A stretch of DNA of 6,489 nt from assembly GCA_002348095.1 (NCBI GenBank), contig DDYT01000018.1:1-6489 (forward strand). The letters are read 5' to 3'. Position numbers and translations under genes: made by a program. Below are positions 5,924-6,489 of the stretch, piece after piece (the stretch's first letter is position 1; each line of letters begins with the position of its first letter). Under the pieces are notes generated by a model. The model worked only from the letters and a program-made list of their open reading frames with translations. It searched no databases and had not been told where the DNA came from. This DNA is from Erysipelotrichaceae bacterium UBA2227 (lineage in GTDB: Bacteria; Bacillota_I; Bacilli_A; Erysipelotrichales; Erysipelotrichaceae).

Positions 5924-6489
5924 TTATTCGTCTCCACAGGGACGGCTGCTGTATGCCCTGTTTTTTGCATCGAAATAAATACACTTATTCGACGGATTGA
6001 TCCGATTGACGATCAGTTTATACTCATTGATCAAATCCAGACCCTCGAAATCCGTGAATATCTGATTGCCGTCCGACATGATCAGCCGGATCATGGCTTC
6101 ATCGTAAGTTGTCGAATACTGATGAATCTCGGAGATAAATATCATGATACTGTCATCGACCGATGAAAAAGCATTGACCAGTTTTGCGTTAAGCGATCCT
6201 TCGTCAAATCCATGGATCAGGGCATGGGTCGCAATCCATGGCAGCTGGCTCTCCTTTAATGATATCCATGTGCCGGATTGCAGCAGCAAAGAGATTTTAT
6301 CGGTTACTTTATAGCCCAGGATACGGTGTTCTTTGATTTCAATCGTGATCAGTTGGTCTTTTTTGATCACTCTGACATCATCCACCCAATCAGAGGCCGA
6401 TACACGCTTTCTGACGCCGTTTTTACTTATCAGCCACATTCGGTCACCTACAGTTATTTCGCTTAAAGCAATGACTTCCTGGTCGCTTA
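5924..6489 (-). CDS. ftsQ: Cell division protein FtsQ/DivIB, C-terminal part (5' end outside the window)
   Basis: The frame is open to the right edge, with 187 residues visible; only the 3' end (TAA) is in the window. The visible start, SDQEVIALSEITVGDRMWLI, then pairs with SASDWVDDVRVIKKDQL and ITIEIKEHRILGY (47-59). This is the pattern of a FtsQ/DivIB POTRA domain: (L)S-x-x-E-(V/I)-I, a short loop, W-(I/V)-x-x-V-x-V, and (I)-x-(V/I)-x-E. Next come SGTWISL (71-77), HGFDEGSLNAKLVNAF as the linker into the beta domain, and RLIMSDGNQIFTDFEGLDLINEYKLIV near the end. DivIB is a single-pass membrane protein that, with DivIC/FtsB and FtsL, controls septal peptidoglycan synthesis. The N-terminal tail and membrane helix would lie beyond the edge. 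An ATG at 6439 with AGGTGA upstream could be taken as a start, but it would cut the POTRA domain. The call rests on pattern memory, not on a search. Confidence 0.68.
   Translation of the reverse strand, partial: SDQEVIALSEITVGDRMWLISKNGVRKRVSASDWVDDVRVIKKDQLITIEIKEHRILGYKVTDKISLLLQSGTWISLKESQLPWIATHALIHGFDEGSLNAKLVNAFSSVDDSIMIFISEIHQYSTTYDEAMIRLIMSDGNQIFTDFEGLDLINEYKLIVNRINPSNKCIYFDAKNRAYSSRPCGDE

Noticed and set aside
6437..6448. ATG at 6439 with AGGTGA upstream as the true start of the rightmost gene
   Set aside because: The frame stays open to the edge, and the residues before it (EVIALSEITVGDR) complete a POTRA-like pattern, so the gene most likely begins outside the window. This is not settled.

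Overview
The window looks like chromosomal core DNA from a moderate-GC member of the Bacillota / Mycoplasmatota side of the tree. Erysipelotrichia-like or Izemoplasma-like bacteria are a guess. The grounds are strong AGGAGG ribosome binding sites, SigA-type promoter boxes, and the Gram-positive core order yloU - fakA - recG - plsX - rnc. TGA ends genes at the compact plsX/rnc and yloU/fakA junctions, so the standard bacterial code applies. Every supported gene is on the minus strand, so transcription runs from right to left. All open frames I examined on the plus strand are shadows.

Right edge (6489 to 5924): the 3' part of a gene whose protein reads as the extracytoplasmic part of the division protein FtsQ/DivIB (POTRA and beta domains). 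Its start lies outside the window. The 63-base gap that follows holds a clear promoter (TTGACG, 16 bases, extended TG-T-TATAAT) and a strong ribosome binding site. These start the next unit: yloU (Asp23/Gls24 family), fakA (fatty acid kinase), recG (branch-migration helicase), plsX (phosphate acyltransferase), rnc (RNase III), and the first 49 codons of an aldose 1-epimerase-like gene running off the left edge. Spacing is tight: 10 bases for yloU/fakA, an ATGA overlap for plsX/rnc and a TAATG overlap for rnc/epimerase.

Two junctions are looser. A compact intrinsic-terminator-like hairpin sits on the fakA stop codon before recG. A perfect TATAAT lies just before plsX. recG and the downstream genes may therefore be partly uncoupled from yloU-fakA.

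FakA and PlsX both supply acyl-phosphate for membrane phospholipid synthesis: FakA phosphorylates exogenous fatty acid bound to FakB, and PlsX interconverts acyl-ACP and acyl-phosphate. RecG and RNase III serve DNA repair and RNA processing. I saw no mobile element, CRISPR array, tRNA or rRNA, and no gene-free stretch over 300 bases. I did not find a new multi-gene system. The points of interest are altered gene order (no acpP before rnc, no smc after it, ftsQ next to yloU), an Asp-to-Asn change at a metal-ligand position of RNase III, an unusual PlsX motif, and the hairpin over the fakA stop.
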